Source: Bacteroidia bacterium (GTDB lineage Bacteria; Bacteroidota; Bacteroidia; AKYH767-A; OLB10). From it: a DNA stretch of 21,375 nucleotides. A model generated the notes under the pieces. It had not been told where the DNA came from. It saw only the letters and a program-made list of their open reading frames with translations, and ran no database searches. Shown here piece by piece: positions 1-6,165 of this stretch (position 1 is its first letter; every line of letters begins with the position of its first letter). A program made the position numbers and the translations under genes. The stretch covers positions 1 to 21,375 of the forward strand of contig JANWID010000235.1 in NCBI GenBank assembly GCA_025450095.1, read 5' to 3'.

Positions 1-11
1 AATTCACTCAT
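1..11 (-). CDS. Start of a probable RND inner-membrane efflux pump (partial)
   Basis: Only the first codons are inside the window: an ATG at 11-9 on the minus strand followed by AGT GAA TT, reading Met-Ser-Glu and then Phe or Leu. It starts 31 bp after the stop codon of the RND adaptor gene on the same strand. Adaptor followed by pump is the usual gene order, and AcrB-type pumps in Bacteroidota often begin with a short Ser-Glu-Phe-Phe stretch before the first membrane helix. The identity is inferred almost entirely from position, because three or four residues cannot identify a family. The sequence left of the window would settle it. Confidence 0.4.
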
Positions 12-42
12 AACAATCGGAGATTAGTTATCTGGTAAAAAT

Positions 43-1185
43 TTATTTTACTAAGGTTGAATCATAATTCCATGGCATGATCACCGGCTTTACCGGTATG
101 CCTGGTTTTAAGATGGCATTACCCACCATTGCAACTTTTTCACCTTCCTTTAAACCTTCCAGTATGGCCCAGTTGCTTCCACTCCGCACACCTACTTTAA
201 CAGTGCGTGGCACAATCATACTACTATCGTTTATCACAAACACCCTGTAAATACTCTGCAACTGGTTGATGGCTTGTTGCGGAACCAGGACTGCATCCTT
301 TTGACGATCGGATATAAATCTGACTTTTACGTATTGCCCTGGCCGTAATACACGATCGGTATTCTGAAAAATTCCCTGTACCAGCATACTTCCTGTTAGT
401 GGATCAATAGTGCGGTCGGCAAAATCTACTTTCCCCTTTTCGGGATAAACTGTTCCATCGCCCAGTATCATTTCAAGTTCTATCTGGTCGACGGTCATTC
501 CTTCGGCAGCTTTTTTCTTAAATCTTAAATAATCATTTTCAGTAATTGAAAAACGAACACGCATGGCACCAATTGCAGAAATAGTATTGATTACATTTCT
601 TCCAATGCCTTTGCTGACATAATCACCGGGTTGCACTTTTGATACTCCGATAATCCCATCAATAGGAGATGTGATTCTGGCATAACCCATCTCAACTTTC
701 GCATTTTCATACATTGCTTCAGCACTCGCCAGGCTTCCAAGCTGTGCCTTGTATGCTGCAACGGCCGCATCCAAATCACGCTTACTTAAAGCATTCATAG
801 CTGCTAATGGCTCTACCCGGTCGAGATCAGCTTTTGTTTTTTCAACCAAAACCTGAGCCTCCGTTACATGAGCTGCTGCTGAATTCACCCGGTTCTGCAA
901 TTCCACATCATCGATGGTGTAAAGCAATTGCCCGGTTTTTACCATCTGGCCTTCCTTAAAATGGATAGCCGTAACCCATCCGTCCACGCGGGGTTGTATC
1001 TCGATATCAGACTGGCCATAGGTTTGACCTACAAACTCAGAATAAACAGGAATATCGCGTTTTACTGCAGCTACCACATTTACGTCGGGAACAACAGTCA
1101 TGGCTGCCTTTTTCTCGCCACATGCATGAAGCATTATAGCACAACCCATGACACAGGCTGACTTTATAAAATTATGATCGAACAT
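43..1185 (-). CDS. RND efflux periplasmic adaptor (membrane fusion lipoprotein, AcrA/MexA type)
   Basis: This 380-aa protein is a periplasmic adaptor of a tripartite RND efflux pump, linking the inner-membrane transporter to a TolC-like channel. The N-terminus has a hydrophobic stretch ending in the lipobox Leu-His-Ala-Cys (residues 19-22), so it is probably lipidated at Cys22. The first lipoyl half follows (about 60-93, with VDGWVTAIHFKEGQMVKTG), then an alpha-helical hairpin (about 95-160), the second lipoyl half (about 166-190, ITSPIDGIIG) and a beta-barrel. The typical family segment DRTIDPLTGS is present, and a membrane-proximal domain follows (GLKEGEKVAMVG near the end). Length is normal for the family. 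The start is the ATG at 1185. The next gene downstream on the same strand is a probable RND pump, as expected for an efflux operon. The transported substrate cannot be read from the sequence. Confidence 0.92.
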   Translation of the reverse strand: MFDHNFIKSACVMGCAIMLHACGEKKAAMTVVPDVNVVAAVKRDIPVYSEFVGQTYGQSDIEIQPRVDGWVTAIHFKEGQMVKTGQLLYTIDDVELQNRVNSAAAHVTEAQVLVEKTKADLDRVEPLAAMNALSKRDLDAAVAAYKAQLGSLASAEAMYENAKVEMGYARITSPIDGIIGVSKVQPGDYVSKGIGRNVINTISAIGAMRVRFSITENDYLRFKKKAAEGMTVDQIELEMILGDGTVYPEKGKVDFADRTIDPLTGSMLVQGIFQNTDRVLRPGQYVKVRFISDRQKDAVLVPQQAINQLQSIYRVFVINDSSMIVPRTVKVGVRSGSNWAILEGLKEGEKVAMVGNAILKPGIPVKPVIMPWNYDSTLVK

Positions 1186-1515
1186 AGATAAATTGATTTC
1201 ATGGGATTAAATGTATAAAAAACTCTTTGCTGATCAAAGTTTCAGTTGTCAGGGGGGTTCGACTCCGCTCACCCTGACAGTTATTGCTCACGTGTTGTCC
1301 TTGGTTCTTAATAAAATCACTTTGAATTGCTATAGCGAATATATACATTTGTAATTGCGTAAAACAAACTGGAATTGAATTTATTGCGCTTGTTCTGGCC
1401 CTTCCGGGATTTTTTTTACATTTAACATATATGCTTATGCGAAAGGCCTGCCCTAACACTATGCTTATATGCTTTCTGAAAATACCACTTATTACTCTTT
1501 CTAAGAAATGATATC
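1186..1515. other. Divergent intergenic region
   Basis: This 330-bp gap separates the adaptor gene (-) from the DUF4239 gene (+) and should contain both promoters. It carries one REP-like inverted repeat (1247-1279, listed separately). A TACATTTA at 1417-1424 resembles the Bacteroidota -7 box TAnnTTTG, but the only TTG upstream of it (1390-1392) is 24 nt away, so I do not call a promoter. The ORFs crossing this gap have no recognisable protein features. Confidence 0.5.
1247..1279. repeat. REP-like inverted repeat with TGAGCGGAGTCGAA core
   Basis: Arms TGTCAGGG (1247-1254) and CCCTGACA (1272-1279) are perfect inverted repeats enclosing 17 nt. Read on the minus strand the element contains TGAGCGGAGTCGAAC. 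From general familiarity this motif occurs as a short intergenic palindromic repeat in many bacterial genomes, including Bacteroidota; copy number here cannot be judged from one window. It lies between divergent genes, so a terminator role is unlikely. No transposase gene is nearby. Confidence 0.55.
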
Positions 1516-2292
1516 ATGAAATTCGAATTCCTGATAATGATGTTTTGTATATGTCTTTTTGCAGGTATATTAATTTTTCTGGAAGCGGGCAGGCGGATTG
1601 GACGTTCAAGAATGTTGAAAAATCCTTCCGGATTTGAAAAAGGTACCGGGGCAGTAGAAGGTGCGGTGTTCGGATTGCTGGGTCTTATTATCGCGTTTAC
1701 TTTTTCAGGAGCAGCATCAAGACTTGAGTCACGACGACACCTTATTACATCAGAAGCAAACGCTATCGGCACCGCGTATCTGAGGATTGATCTGCTGGAT
1801 CAATCATCGCAACCAGAGATGCGGAAATTGTTCCGTGAATATCTTGATCTAAGACTTGAAACTTACCGGAATGCTTCCAACCTGAAGGTAGCAATGACTC
1901 TTTATGACAAATCCACTTTATGGCAGGATAAAATCTGGGACTATGCGGTAACGCGTTGCGAGGTGGAAACGAGTTCCCGGGATGCCTGTAAATTATTACT
2001 CCCTTCCCTGAATGAAATGATTGACATTACCACCACACGTCTCATGGCTACCCGCCTTCATCCGCCAAAGATCATCTATTTGTTAATGGGTCTGCTGTGT
2101 CTCCTGGGTGCTTTGTTAGCAGGCTATGGAATGGCTTCCAATCAATCTCGGAATGTTCTGTATATGGTTATCTATTCGCTGGTAATGGTCATTACGGTTT
2201 ATGTGATCATGGATCTGGAATACCCCCGATTAGGCTTTATCAAAATTAATAATGCAGACCAGGTGCTGATCGATCTTCGTCAAAGTATGTAA
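1516..2292 (+). CDS. DUF4239 family membrane protein (bestrophin-like)
   Basis: This 258-aa integral membrane protein matches the DUF4239 family, whose function is unknown and which has been compared with bestrophin channels. A first membrane helix spans about residues 4-22. A second hydrophobic segment (about 46-66) carries the conserved GAVFGLLGLIIAFTFSGA stretch and is followed by charged SRLESRRHLITSEANAIGTA. A soluble helical region (about 85-180) precedes two more helices (about 186-205 and 214-232). The C-terminal motif DLEYPRLGFIKI corresponds to the family DLDRPxxGxI motif. Length is normal for the family. The ATG at 1516 is the first in frame. The gene stands alone, between a divergent efflux adaptor and a convergent barrel gene. 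Its stop codon lies inside a large palindrome, so that element forms the end of the transcript. Ion transport is possible but unproven. Confidence 0.85.
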   Translation: MKFEFLIMMFCICLFAGILIFLEAGRRIGRSRMLKNPSGFEKGTGAVEGAVFGLLGLIIAFTFSGAASRLESRRHLITSEANAIGTAYLRIDLLDQSSQPEMRKLFREYLDLRLETYRNASNLKVAMTLYDKSTLWQDKIWDYAVTRCEVETSSRDACKLLLPSLNEMIDITTTRLMATRLHPPKIIYLLMGLLCLLGALLAGYGMASNQSRNVLYMVIYSLVMVITVYVIMDLEYPRLGFIKINNADQVLIDLRQSM

Positions 2293-2405
2293 CGAATGTA
2301 CGAATCCCTGCGGGTACGAATCTACGAATGTACGAATGGTTCGGATTGACACATTCGTACATTCGTAGATTCGTACGGCGAAGCCGATTCGTACATTCGT
2401 TACAT
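2287..2405. repeat. 119-bp palindrome that can fold into a four-way junction
   Basis: The outer stem pairs 2287-2305 with 2387-2405 (19 bp, perfect). The inner stem pairs 2315-2338 with 2352-2375 (24 bp, perfect) around a 13-nt loop. At the junction each strand carries its own small hairpin: CCC-TGC-GGG (2306-2314) on the left and CGGC-GAA-GCCG (2376-2386) on the right. The stems are built from repeated TACGAAT words. The outer stem includes the last codon and TAA stop of the DUF4239 gene and ends one base before the stop codon of the convergent gene at 2407. It therefore fills the whole intergenic space and could end transcription in both directions. The pairing is read directly from the sequence; mobility or genome-wide repetition is inference. 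Confidence 0.9.
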
Positions 2406-2406
2406 C

Positions 2407-3195
2407 TCAGAAGCGGAAACCCATGTGGATCATATAACGGAATCCTAAAGTTGTAGTTTTGGCTGTTCCTGTTTTCTCGAATTCCTGATCATCAATCACG
2501 AAACTATAGCCTGGAAATTTATCTGCCAGATGATCATTGATGATCTGGAATAATTCAGCCTGGTCATCGGCATCGAGGGTAGTACTGAGCTTTGCCTTAA
2601 CCTGGTAACGTGCCACACCCGGTCCGAAGAGTACAAAATCGAGTGCCAGGCGTCTCCAAAAAACGAATTGATATCCAAGTTGTCCACCTAAAGTATGAAT
2701 ATCGAGAGTGAAATTTACATTTACATCCCCATCAAATGCATTTGAATGCAACGTCCATGTGTTTTTGCGATCAAAAAAATTATATGAGTAATAAGGAGCT
2801 ATGTAAACACCCCGAGGGGCCTGAAATTTATTCAGTTTACCGAGGTAAAACCGGTAGTCTATAGAGCCATTATATCCATGGTCGGATGTGCTTTTATGTA
2901 GTTGGATATTCTCATTATCCACATTTACGTCGGCTAAAGAAATATCCGGAAGTGAGGTAATTCCAAAATTTATAGTGAAACTCTGGTTCGGCCTGACTAT
3001 TCTTTCATAGCCAAAAATCAAAGATTTATCACTAAGCAATATTGGATTAGTAAGATTAAACCATATCGTATTTTTCAGGTTTCGTTTCTGTTTCACAGTT
3101 ACGGAATCCGGTACCGTTGTAATTTCCTGGGCATGGAGTGATGAACTGCTGCAAAAAAGAACACTAATCAGGATAAATGTCAGCCTGGTATTCAT
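2407..3195 (-). CDS. Secreted small outer-membrane beta-barrel-like protein (DUF3575-like)
   Basis: This 262-aa exported protein is probably an outer-membrane barrel. The ATG at 3195 is preferred because a typical signal peptide starts there (MNTRLTFILISVLF..., cleavage after LHA22 leaving Gln23). The longer reading frame begins with a TTG that would add seven uncharacteristic residues. The mature part alternates polar and hydrophobic residues as beta-strands do: NTIWFNLTNPIL, SLIFGYERIV, GVYIAPYYSYNFF, LGGQLGYQFVFWRRLALDFVLFGPGVA. It ends in a strand finishing with phenylalanine (YMIHMGFRF), a common outer-membrane insertion signal. The YERxxxPxxSxxINxG layout resembles DUF3575-type proteins of Bacteroidota, but I give this only as a resemblance. 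The gene is convergent with the DUF4239 gene. Function is unknown. Confidence 0.7.
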   Translation of the reverse strand: MNTRLTFILISVLFCSSSSLHAQEITTVPDSVTVKQKRNLKNTIWFNLTNPILLSDKSLIFGYERIVRPNQSFTINFGITSLPDISLADVNVDNENIQLHKSTSDHGYNGSIDYRFYLGKLNKFQAPRGVYIAPYYSYNFFDRKNTWTLHSNAFDGDVNVNFTLDIHTLGGQLGYQFVFWRRLALDFVLFGPGVARYQVKAKLSTTLDADDQAELFQIINDHLADKFPGYSFVIDDQEFEKTGTAKTTTLGFRYMIHMGFRF

Positions 3196-3501
3196 AACAT
3201 CGGGATTGTATAGCAATACTACAAAAATTCCGGCAAAACATCTTCATTTCACATTCAATCTGAATTTCCTTTCTAATCAAGGATTTTTTACTCCAAACTC
3301 TTTCTGCCCCGTACACGTTATTCAGTTAATATCTCAGTTATGTTAAACAGGCGTGGTTACTGCGTTTGGACGGCTTTGCGGAAAATGTTTATATTTTTTT
3401 GTTGTTATTCTAAAACAAACTATTATTTTTAACCCATCACACACACAACCCCTGAAAAGCTTTAAACAACGACTGACGAACAACAGAACGAAAATTTACT
3501 G
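3196..3501. other. Divergent intergenic region, AT-rich
   Basis: This gap of about 300 bp lies between the barrel gene (-) and a possible 27-aa ORF (+). It has one promoter-like pair (3365-3397, listed separately). I see no convincing RNA gene, inverted repeat or additional ORF. Confidence 0.4.
3365..3397 (+). promoter_or_regulatory. Possible Bacteroidota-type promoter
   Basis: TTTG at 3365-3368 is followed after 21 nt by TATATTTT at 3390-3397, seven of eight matches to TAnnTTTG with correct spacing. It points at the small ORF at 3502, leaving a leader of roughly 95 nt. The region is AT-rich, so a chance match is quite possible. Confidence 0.35.
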
Positions 3502-3585
3502 ATGAACACATTCAAAAAACTGCTTCCTGTGATTATGGTGTTGGTGTTTCTAGTGTTGATATTGATTACGCGATTCAAATCCTGA
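3502..3585 (+). CDS. Possible 27-aa single-helix membrane peptide
   Basis: ATG at 3502 opens a 27-codon frame ending in TGA at 3583. It reads MNTFKKLLPVIMVLVFLVLI and then LITRFKS. The layout is a short positive N-terminus (two Lys), an uninterrupted hydrophobic run of about 16 residues (7-22), and a positive C-terminal tail (Arg, Lys). This is the typical plan of a bacterial small membrane protein. A promoter-like pair lies about 100 nt upstream, and the bases before the start are A-rich without a Shine-Dalgarno sequence. It is the only hydrophobic, coherent short frame in a gap of about 620 bp. It could equally be a chance frame. I do not recognise a family. Confidence 0.45.
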   Translation: MNTFKKLLPVIMVLVFLVLILITRFKS

Positions 3586-3820
3586 ATTAACCAGGATACG
3601 GGGTAAAATTAGTATTCCGCTTTCCTGCTGTTTTATTCCTTCGCTCCTGCTTCTTTTGTTTTAGCGGGACTGCGTAGTTGTTTTTGGTATTTAATTGGTT
3701 TTCTGATATATACCATGCGAATAAATCAATAGCTCGCGAGCCATAGGCATCATTAGTTATTTCAATTATGAATGCATAATTTAGCATATCCTATCTTCAC
3801 TAATTCAAATTCTAAAAATT

Positions 3821-4306
3821 ATGAAAAAACTACTTTTAACTGCCCTGACTGTGGCATTTGCTATTGGCGTAAAAGCGCAGTCCACCACTGACGAGATCCA
3901 CCTGATTCAAAGTTCTTATGGCAAGGACAAAAAAGCATTGATGGTCGAGCACATGAAATTTAAAGAAGAAGAATCCGTCAAGTTCTGGCCGATCTATGAT
4001 AAGTATGAAGCCGAGCGTAGAAAACTGGGACAAGTGCGTGCGAACAACATCCTCGAGTACTCCAAGAACTATGGTACGTTGACCAATGAGAAAGCAACTG
4101 AACTCATCAATACTGCTCTGAAAAACCAGGAGGCAATGATTGAACTTCAGGAAAAAACTTTCAAGGAATTATCATCAGCACTCTCACCATTACGTGCAGC
4201 ACAATTCATCCAATTGGAGTCATATCTTGAAGCGGTAGTTCGCAAAGAATTAGCTACTGCAATTCCATTAATCGACCAGGTACACGCTCAGGAAAAAGCC
4301 AAGTAA
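3821..4306 (+). CDS. Periplasmic helical protein, Spy/CpxP-like
   Basis: This 161-aa protein has a clear signal peptide (MKKLLLTALTVAFAIGVKA, cleavage leaving Gln20). The mature protein is almost wholly alpha-helical. It carries the segment FWPIYDKYEAERRKLGQ followed by LTNEKATELI and LSPLRAAQFIQLE. That arrangement resembles small periplasmic proteins of the Spy/CpxP type, which bind unfolded proteins or sense envelope stress; the exact LTxxQ motif is not conserved, so this is family resemblance. It ends in a charged Lys-rich tail. A hairpin terminator with a T-tract follows 16 bp after the stop, so it is probably a single-gene transcript. An Omp85-type barrel gene lies next on the same strand. 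A role as an envelope chaperone or stress protein is inferred. Confidence 0.65.
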   Translation: MKKLLLTALTVAFAIGVKAQSTTDEIHLIQSSYGKDKKALMVEHMKFKEEESVKFWPIYDKYEAERRKLGQVRANNILEYSKNYGTLTNEKATELINTALKNQEAMIELQEKTFKELSSALSPLRAAQFIQLESYLEAVVRKELATAIPLIDQVHAQEKAK

Positions 4307-4321
4307 AGATTTAATCACAAC

Positions 4322-4356
4322 AAAAAAACTGCATGAAGAAATTCTGCAGTTTTTTT
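4322..4356 (+). terminator. Intrinsic terminator after the Spy-like gene
   Basis: Arms AAAAAAACTGCA (4322-4333) and TGCAGTTTTTTT (4345-4356) pair perfectly. An inner GAA/TTC stem closes a GAAA tetraloop (4338-4341), and the T-run continues to 4358. It lies 16 bp after the stop codon at 4306. The A-run before the stem means it could also work in the opposite direction. Confidence 0.88.
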
Positions 4357-4393
4357 TTGTCTTTTGCTATTTAAATCATAATATTACACTTAT

Positions 4394-5554
4394 ATGCGAA
4401 ACCCGTTCCTTCTTATTGCTGTTTTCCTGTTTTTATATGTAAACACATACGCACAGAGTGACAGCACTGCAACTCCTGCTGATACAGTTGCAAAAGATAC
4501 AACCAAGAAGAGTACAAGTCAGAAAATGGAAGCCCTTTTTAAAATTATTCCTGTTCCATTGTATTCTTATTCCAGTGAAGGTGGAAACCTGTTTGGCCTT
4601 GCAAAGTTTAATGCCTTTCAACTTTCAAAAAAAGATACCATATCCAAACCTTCAATAGTTTCCGGTGTGGCCTCTGTTACTACTAAAGGGCGGGTTAATT
4701 TTTCAATTTCAACGCAATTGGTTTTTAATCATGATAAGACAATTGTAGCAGGTTATGTCAATTATAAAAAGCAGCCTGAATACATGACATTAATCGGAAA
4801 TACCATATACAGGGATAGTTCCGATAATGTCGATAGTATTGAAGCCGTTACTTTTCAGCGGTTCAAGTTTTATGTAACCGGTTTGTTTTTATGCGCAAAA
4901 AATTTATATGCTGGTATTGCTTTCGAATATTCCAATTACATTGATATAGATACTGACAGTACCAGTTTTCTGGTCAGGGATAACGTGCTGGGATTGGAAG
5001 GGGGATCAAGTGTAGGAATTGGATTTGCGGGAGCTTATGATACACGCGACAGCCGTTATACTCCGCTGACAGGAACATATGTACTTTCTACTTTATTGTT
5101 TTATCCGGAGTTCCTGGGAAGCAAATATGAGTTTACCAGGTTTGCGCTCGATGCGCGGAAGTTTTTTAATCCCTGGTACAAACACACCATAGCCTTACAG
5201 GCCACAACGGGATTTTCGAACCGCGACGCACCGTTTTATGATTTATCGCTGCTTGGCAGTGATAATAAAATGCGAGGTTATTACCAGGGTTTTTTACGCG
5301 ATAAGGTTCTTGTTGACGGGCAGGTTGAATATCGCATGCCGGTATGGAAAATGTTTGGTATAACCGCCTGGATTGGTTCCGGACGCACGGCTCCCGATTA
5401 TGATAATCTTTCCTTTGAAAATTTTCATCTCTCTTATGGCGGAGGATTCAGGATAAGAGTGGATACTAAAAACAATATCAACATGCGCGTTGATTTTGGA
5501 TTTGGTCCGGGAGGAATTTCCGGTACGTATATTAATTTTTCAGAAGCATTTTAA
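4394..5554 (+). CDS. Omp85/BamA-type outer-membrane barrel without POTRA domains
   Basis: This 386-aa outer-membrane protein belongs to the bacterial surface antigen (D15/Omp85) superfamily. A signal peptide (residues 1-20, cleavage TYA-Gln21) and a short Thr/Lys-rich linker (about 22-45) lead straight into beta-barrel sequence. There is no room for POTRA repeats. Family features are YDTRDSRYTPLTGTY (about 215-230), where a processed barrel strand begins, and MRGYYQGFLRD near residues 293-303. The latter matches the conserved (V/M)RGY/F loop-6 motif that packs inside the barrel. The protein ends in an aromatic strand (TYINFSEAF). About 340 barrel residues suit a 16-stranded barrel. In this superfamily POTRA-less members occur alone or as the outer part of patatin-like proteins. 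Whether this one inserts, exports or anchors something is unknown. Confidence 0.82.
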   Translation: MRNPFLLIAVFLFLYVNTYAQSDSTATPADTVAKDTTKKSTSQKMEALFKIIPVPLYSYSSEGGNLFGLAKFNAFQLSKKDTISKPSIVSGVASVTTKGRVNFSISTQLVFNHDKTIVAGYVNYKKQPEYMTLIGNTIYRDSSDNVDSIEAVTFQRFKFYVTGLFLCAKNLYAGIAFEYSNYIDIDTDSTSFLVRDNVLGLEGGSSVGIGFAGAYDTRDSRYTPLTGTYVLSTLLFYPEFLGSKYEFTRFALDARKFFNPWYKHTIALQATTGFSNRDAPFYDLSLLGSDNKMRGYYQGFLRDKVLVDGQVEYRMPVWKMFGITAWIGSGRTAPDYDNLSFENFHLSYGGGFRIRVDTKNNINMRVDFGFGPGGISGTYINFSEAF

Positions 5555-5560
5555 ATTAGG

Positions 5561-5672
5561 TACGGATTACAGATTCTTATTCCACGCGGAAAGGATGTAC
5601 GGATTACAGATTCTTATTCCACGCGGAAAGGATGTACAGATTACAGATTCTAAATCCATGAGGGATCGGATG
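5561..5672. repeat. Three tandem units of a 37-38-bp repeat
   Basis: Two identical 37-bp units (5561-5597 and 5598-5634) begin TACGGATTACAGATTC and end GGATG. A diverged 38-bp unit follows (5635-5672, starting TACAGATTACAGATTC). Each of the first two contains the mini-hairpin TTCC-ACGC-GGAA. The array starts six bases after the Omp85 stop codon. The same unit forms the left arm of the palindrome at 16874-17000, but here no inverted partner is present. Confidence 0.9.
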
Positions 5673-5800
5673 TACTGGATGCTGCTGCACGCAAAGCAAG
5701 AAGCTGTACACACCTGTATTCGCCATTTAGCTACTGCAATTCCTCCCGCAATTAACTTTATTCAGTTCCAGTAAAATTTTGCTGCGGGAGGGTTAAAGTA

Positions 5801-5843
5801 AATTGAGATGTGGCGCTGATAATATCAGCACCACATCTCAATT
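5801..5843. repeat. Hairpin 1 inside the nested element
   Basis: Arms 5801-5821 and 5823-5843 are 21-nt inverted repeats with a single C/A mismatch (5814 against 5830). The arms begin AATTGAGATGTGG and end CCACATCTCAATT. There is almost no loop, which is more like a DNA palindrome than an evolved RNA hairpin. Confidence 0.88.
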
Positions 5844-5856
5844 ATTGGAATGGGTA

Positions 5857-5873
5857 TGCCGACAAAGTCGGCA
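5857..5873. repeat. Hairpin 2 inside the nested element
   Basis: TGCCGAC (5857-5863) pairs perfectly with GTCGGCA (5867-5873) around an AAA loop. It sits midway between two much longer hairpins. Confidence 0.85.
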
Positions 5874-5891
5874 CAAAATACATTATCTGTA

Positions 5892-5937
5892 TTTACTGTC
5901 CGAGGCTGCTGAAAATTCAGCAGCCTCGGACAGTAAA
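5892..5937. repeat. Hairpin 3 inside the nested element
   Basis: Arms 5892-5913 and 5916-5937 are perfect 22-bp inverted repeats with a two-base AA centre. Key words are TTTACTGTCCGAGG on the left and CCTCGGACAGTAAA on the right. A perfect palindrome of this length would readily extrude or stall polymerases. It is not followed by a T-run on either strand. Confidence 0.9.
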
Positions 5938-6123
5938 CTATTATCCCTCCCGCCCTATGATTTCCCCAGGGACACGCAAGCTAAATTGCGGGAGCCTGCC
6001 TGTCGCAGTTTATCAAATTATAAAGAGTTACCTTCAGCTAAAGTATCAACACAAAAAATCATAGAAATCAGGCAGCAGGCAGGGAATTGCAGTATCTAAA
6101 TGGCGAATATACCCCAACCTGCT

Positions 6124-6147
6124 GCAGTCTGACTTGTGGCAGACTGC
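6124..6147. repeat. Hairpin downstream of the propeller gene
   Basis: GCAGTCTG (6124-6131) pairs perfectly with CAGACTGC (6140-6147) around an 8-nt loop. It lies 18 bp after the stop of the minus-strand gene at 6166, a place where a terminator is expected. No T-tract follows on that strand, so a Rho-independent role is uncertain. Confidence 0.6.
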
Positions 6148-6165
6148 GCAGTTATGAAGTACTGA

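Larger units (their letters stand above)
5717..6109. repeat. 393-bp nested inverted-repeat (cloverleaf-like) element
   Basis: The outermost arms 5717-5743 and 6083-6109 are 27 bp with one mismatch. Directly inside, 5744-5753 pairs with 5984-5993 (10 bp, perfect). A side arm pairs 5994-6002 with 6069-6080 around a loop of about 66 nt, with a 3-nt bulge. Deeper, 5784-5792 pairs with 5945-5953 (9 bp). Three hairpins sit within that: 5801-5843, 5857-5873 and 5892-5937. All the pairings are compatible with a single branched fold. The element is flanked by convergent genes and has no coding capacity that survives inspection. I see no target-site duplication that I would trust. It may be a nested set of REP-like palindromes, a MITE-like mobile element, or a structured transcript. 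Confidence 0.85.
5555..6165. other. Convergent intergenic region made largely of repeats
   Basis: These 611 bp between the Omp85 gene (+) and the propeller gene (-) contain no convincing protein gene. From left to right it holds three tandem units (5561-5672), a short unique stretch (5673-5716), a 393-bp nested inverted-repeat element (5717-6109) and one more hairpin (6124-6147). Frames that cross it read straight through both arms of hairpins, so they are not coding. Confidence 0.85.

Noticed and set aside
3196..3216. TTG start seven codons upstream for the barrel protein
   Set aside because: A standard signal peptide begins at the ATG at 3195, and the upstream residues do not suit a signal peptide.
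3587..3787. 66-codon minus-strand frame starting at ATG 3787
   Set aside because: The product ends in a low-complexity Lys/Arg/Asn stretch, shows no recognisable motif, and occupies the probable promoter region of the 3821 gene. A real gene is not excluded but is unsupported.
5561..5672. CRISPR array
   Set aside because: The 37-bp units are directly adjacent with no spacers, and no cas genes are present.
5490..6099. Open frames on the plus strand across the repeat region (5490-5774, 5803-6099, 5810-6064)
   Set aside because: They read through tandem units and through both arms of perfect hairpins. Their products have no domain, signal or composition like the neighbouring proteins.
5717..6109. 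tRNA, tmRNA or insertion sequence
   Set aside because: The fold is far larger than a tRNA and lacks its conserved loops. There is no transposase frame between the outer arms.
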